Notes under the pieces: generated by a model | What the model was told of the DNA's origin: nothing | The model's database searches: none | The model's input: the letters and a program-made list of their open reading frames with translations, nothing else | Virus record (IMG/VR): IMGVR_UViG_3300021961_000263 | Location: 1-37,535 of that record | Origin: a virus | DNA: 37,535 nt | Direction: 5' to 3' (one strand) | Shown: positions 35,999 to 37,535 of the stretch, piece after piece | How the letters are laid out: each line of letters starts with the position of its first letter | Numbering within the stretch: the first letter of the stretch is position 1 | Translations under genes and position numbers: made by a program

Positions 35999-37535
35999 AC
36001 CGTAGGCAGCAACTTGAGCAGGCTTACGCCGAACTTCTTTGGCGTCATTATGCAAACAATCCTGCCGATTTCTTCAGGGACTGCGTGTTTGTGCCGGCCG
36101 GGGAGAAGCTTGGCGGGGCAGAGGGGCGCACAAATTTCGAGTTGTTCGATTACCAGGTTGAGACGCTACAGACGATTCGCGATAATCGTTATGTGATTGT
36201 TCTAAAGGCGCGTCAGCTGGGTCTGACGACCCTTATGATGGCGTATGCGTTCTGGATGTTGCTGTTTCGTCCGGGTTCTAACATCGTCCTAGTGTCAAGA
36301 AGCCAGAGCGCAGCAAACTCTGCACTTGAAATCATGGACTTTATGTACAACTTCCTGCCGGAGTGGGCGAAGAACAGGGGTCCTGGGGTAGAGTCTGACG
36401 CTGCAACCCACCATTCGTACCGCTTCAACAATGGAATTGTTTCAAAGATTACGTCTTACGCCGCCACAAAGACGGTGGCAGCCGGTCAGACGGCGACTCT
36501 GGTGCTTTGGGACGAGGCCGCACTGGCCGAATACCAGGAGGATGCGTTCAGAACCCTGCTCCCGACGACCGACGCAGGCGGTTCGATGGTGGTATTCAGC
36601 ACCGCGCGTGGTGGTTACAACCAGTTCGCCCGCATTTACAGGGACGCGGAGCGTGGCGAGTCGCAGTTCAAGCCCATTTTTCATCCTTGGTACGCATCAA
36701 GATTTATGAATCCGCTTGCTGATATCGGAAAAGTCGACAATTCTCTATACGAATTAAAGCGTCGGGACATGTCGAATGAGCCTTGGCGCTTCTTTGCGGA
36801 GTATCCAAGCAGTTCCGAGGAAGCATTTCGTCAGTCTGGGCGCGCTAGGTTTGCAAACCTGCCAGATTTGGAAAAATTTGAGGCGCTGCCCTACCAGGGA
36901 AGCATCAACGTTGATATTAATGGCGCTCCAATGCTTGAAGCGAAGGGCGAAGGGCCGCTCCAATGGTCCGACTACGCTCTTTATGGGACGCCAAGGGGGT
37001 GTCGAGCCGTCATTGCTGTCGACCCATCGGGCGGAACGGGTGGTGACTACACCGTAATTACCTGCGGATGGGTGAATCACGACGGAATTCCAGTCCGCGC
37101 GGCCGTTTGGCGCTCGAATGAGTTCGAAGCGCAGGAGATTGCTGAGGAATCTTTCCTTCTTGGTAAGTATTTTGCCGACGAGACGGGCCGAGACGCCCTT
37201 ATTGTGGTTGAAAGGCAGGGTGGGTACGGAGAAACCACCGTCCACGGCCTTCGTCAGATGGGCTACCGTAATCTTTACGTCCACAGGTACACCGGGCACC
37301 GTAAGTACAAGCAGGACACGTCCTATGGCTTCCCAATGACCATGACCAGGCGTCCGTTGGTGGTCGATGCGCTTGCTGGGTGGCTGGATTTTGAGAACGA
37401 CAACGTTCTTATTGGAATTGACAAGGAACTCAGGCGAGAGCTAGGCGCGTTTGTGGTCCGAAACGATGGCAGAGTGGCGGCAGACGACGGAGAATACGAC
37501 GATTTGGTCATGTCGACGGCAATCTTCGTATATGT
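35995..37535 (+). CDS. terL: Terminase large subunit (runs off the right end; continues at 3-305)
   Basis: The full chain across the junction is 568 aa. Residues 71-79 KARQLGLTT form the deviant Walker A, and LVLWDEA at 169-175 the Walker B with catalytic Glu. The RNase H-like nuclease has Asp343 (AVDPSGGTGGDY), Glu406 (VVERQGGYGE) and Asp503 (YDDL, in the left-end part). ATG 35995 is in an ATGA overlap with terS. It powers packaging and cuts the concatemer. Circular closure with the overlap inside this gene agrees with a permuted headful type, but cos or short terminal repeats cannot be excluded. Confidence 0.94.
   Translation, partial: MNRRQQLEQAYAELLWRHYANNPADFFRDCVFVPAGEKLGGAEGRTNFELFDYQVETLQTIRDNRYVIVLKARQLGLTTLMMAYAFWMLLFRPGSNIVLVSRSQSAANSALEIMDFMYNFLPEWAKNRGPGVESDAATHHSYRFNNGIVSKITSYAATKTVAAGQTATLVLWDEAALAEYQEDAFRTLLPTTDAGGSMVVFSTARGGYNQFARIYRDAERGESQFKPIFHPWYASRFMNPLADIGKVDNSLYELKRRDMSNEPWRFFAEYPSSSEEAFRQSGRARFANLPDLEKFEALPYQGSINVDINGAPMLEAKGEGPLQWSDYALYGTPRGCRAVIAVDPSGGTGGDYTVITCGWVNHDGIPVRAAVWRSNEFEAQEIAEESFLLGKYFADETGRDALIVVERQGGYGETTVHGLRQMGYRNLYVHRYTGHRKYKQDTSYGFPMTMTRRPLVVDALAGWLDFENDNVLIGIDKELRRELGAFVVRNDGRVAADDGEYDDLVMSTAIFVY
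37397..37535. repeat. Terminal overlap, right copy
   Basis: Same 139 bases as 1-139, differing only at two positions (37407 and 37409). See left copy. Confidence 0.95.

Noticed and set aside
1-37535. tRNA genes and lysogeny module
   Set aside because: I found no cloverleaf-like sequence with a clear T-loop and acceptor stem and no integrase, excisionase or repressor by reading; a dedicated tRNA scan would settle the first point.

Overview
The window is a complete tailed-phage genome written linearly. Bases 1-139 recur as the last 139 bases (37397-37535) apart from two mismatches at positions 11 and 13, and the large terminase gene runs off the right end and continues at the left end. The circular (or circularly permuted) length is therefore 37,396 bp. 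The head and tail gene order (portal, scaffold, coat, adaptor, nozzle-like gene, fibres, lysis genes, several large internal virion proteins) is that of a short-tailed podovirus with T7/P22-like architecture. A WhiB-type four-cysteine protein, frequent GTG and TTG starts, and a PGRP amidase with no outer-membrane lysis genes point to an actinobacterial host. No integrase, immunity repressor, DNA polymerase or single-subunit RNA polymerase was seen, which fits a lytic phage that relies on host polymerases.

Layout. Two divergent arms leave a ~600-bp control region (33484-34081) and converge at ~22.61 kb. The plus-strand (late) arm runs 34082 -> 37535/1 -> 22615. It holds a 197-aa protein, four small basic proteins, small and large terminase, portal, a methionine-rich 74-aa protein, scaffold, major coat protein, head-tail adaptor, a nozzle-like gene split in two, a trimeric-type tail protein, a BppU-like protein, a collagen-like fibre, four related fibre tips with an assembly chaperone among them, three membrane proteins (holin candidates), the endolysin, and 265-, 586-, 1636-, 58- and 734-aa internal or virion-associated proteins. 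The minus-strand (early) arm runs 33483 -> 22608. It holds an OB-fold-like protein, many tiny translationally coupled genes, an amidoligase plus class II glutamine amidotransferase pair, a WhiB-like regulator, a DUF6378-like protein, a secreted protein, a Cas4-like nuclease, a RepA-like ATPase, a sigma-region-4-like protein, a Holliday-junction-resolvase-like nuclease, HNH and PD-(D/E)XK nucleases and a HExxH protein.

How the genes may work together. The early arm appears to supply recombination and replication accessory enzymes, transcription regulators (WhiB-like, sigma-4-like) and an amide-bond-forming module of unknown product. The late arm builds the virion and lyses the cell. A conserved element (GGCCAC, 9 nt, TATNGGT) lies before six late transcription units and is my best candidate for a phage-specific late promoter.

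Most interesting: (1) an inverted, internally deleted pseudogene copy of the OB-fold gene facing the intact gene across a large hairpin; (2) the six-copy late element; (3) the Cys-rich amidoligase/amidotransferase pair; (4) a G7/C7 switchable terminator in the early operon; (5) a tandem array of four paralogous fibre tips. All functional names are read from motifs; no database search was possible.
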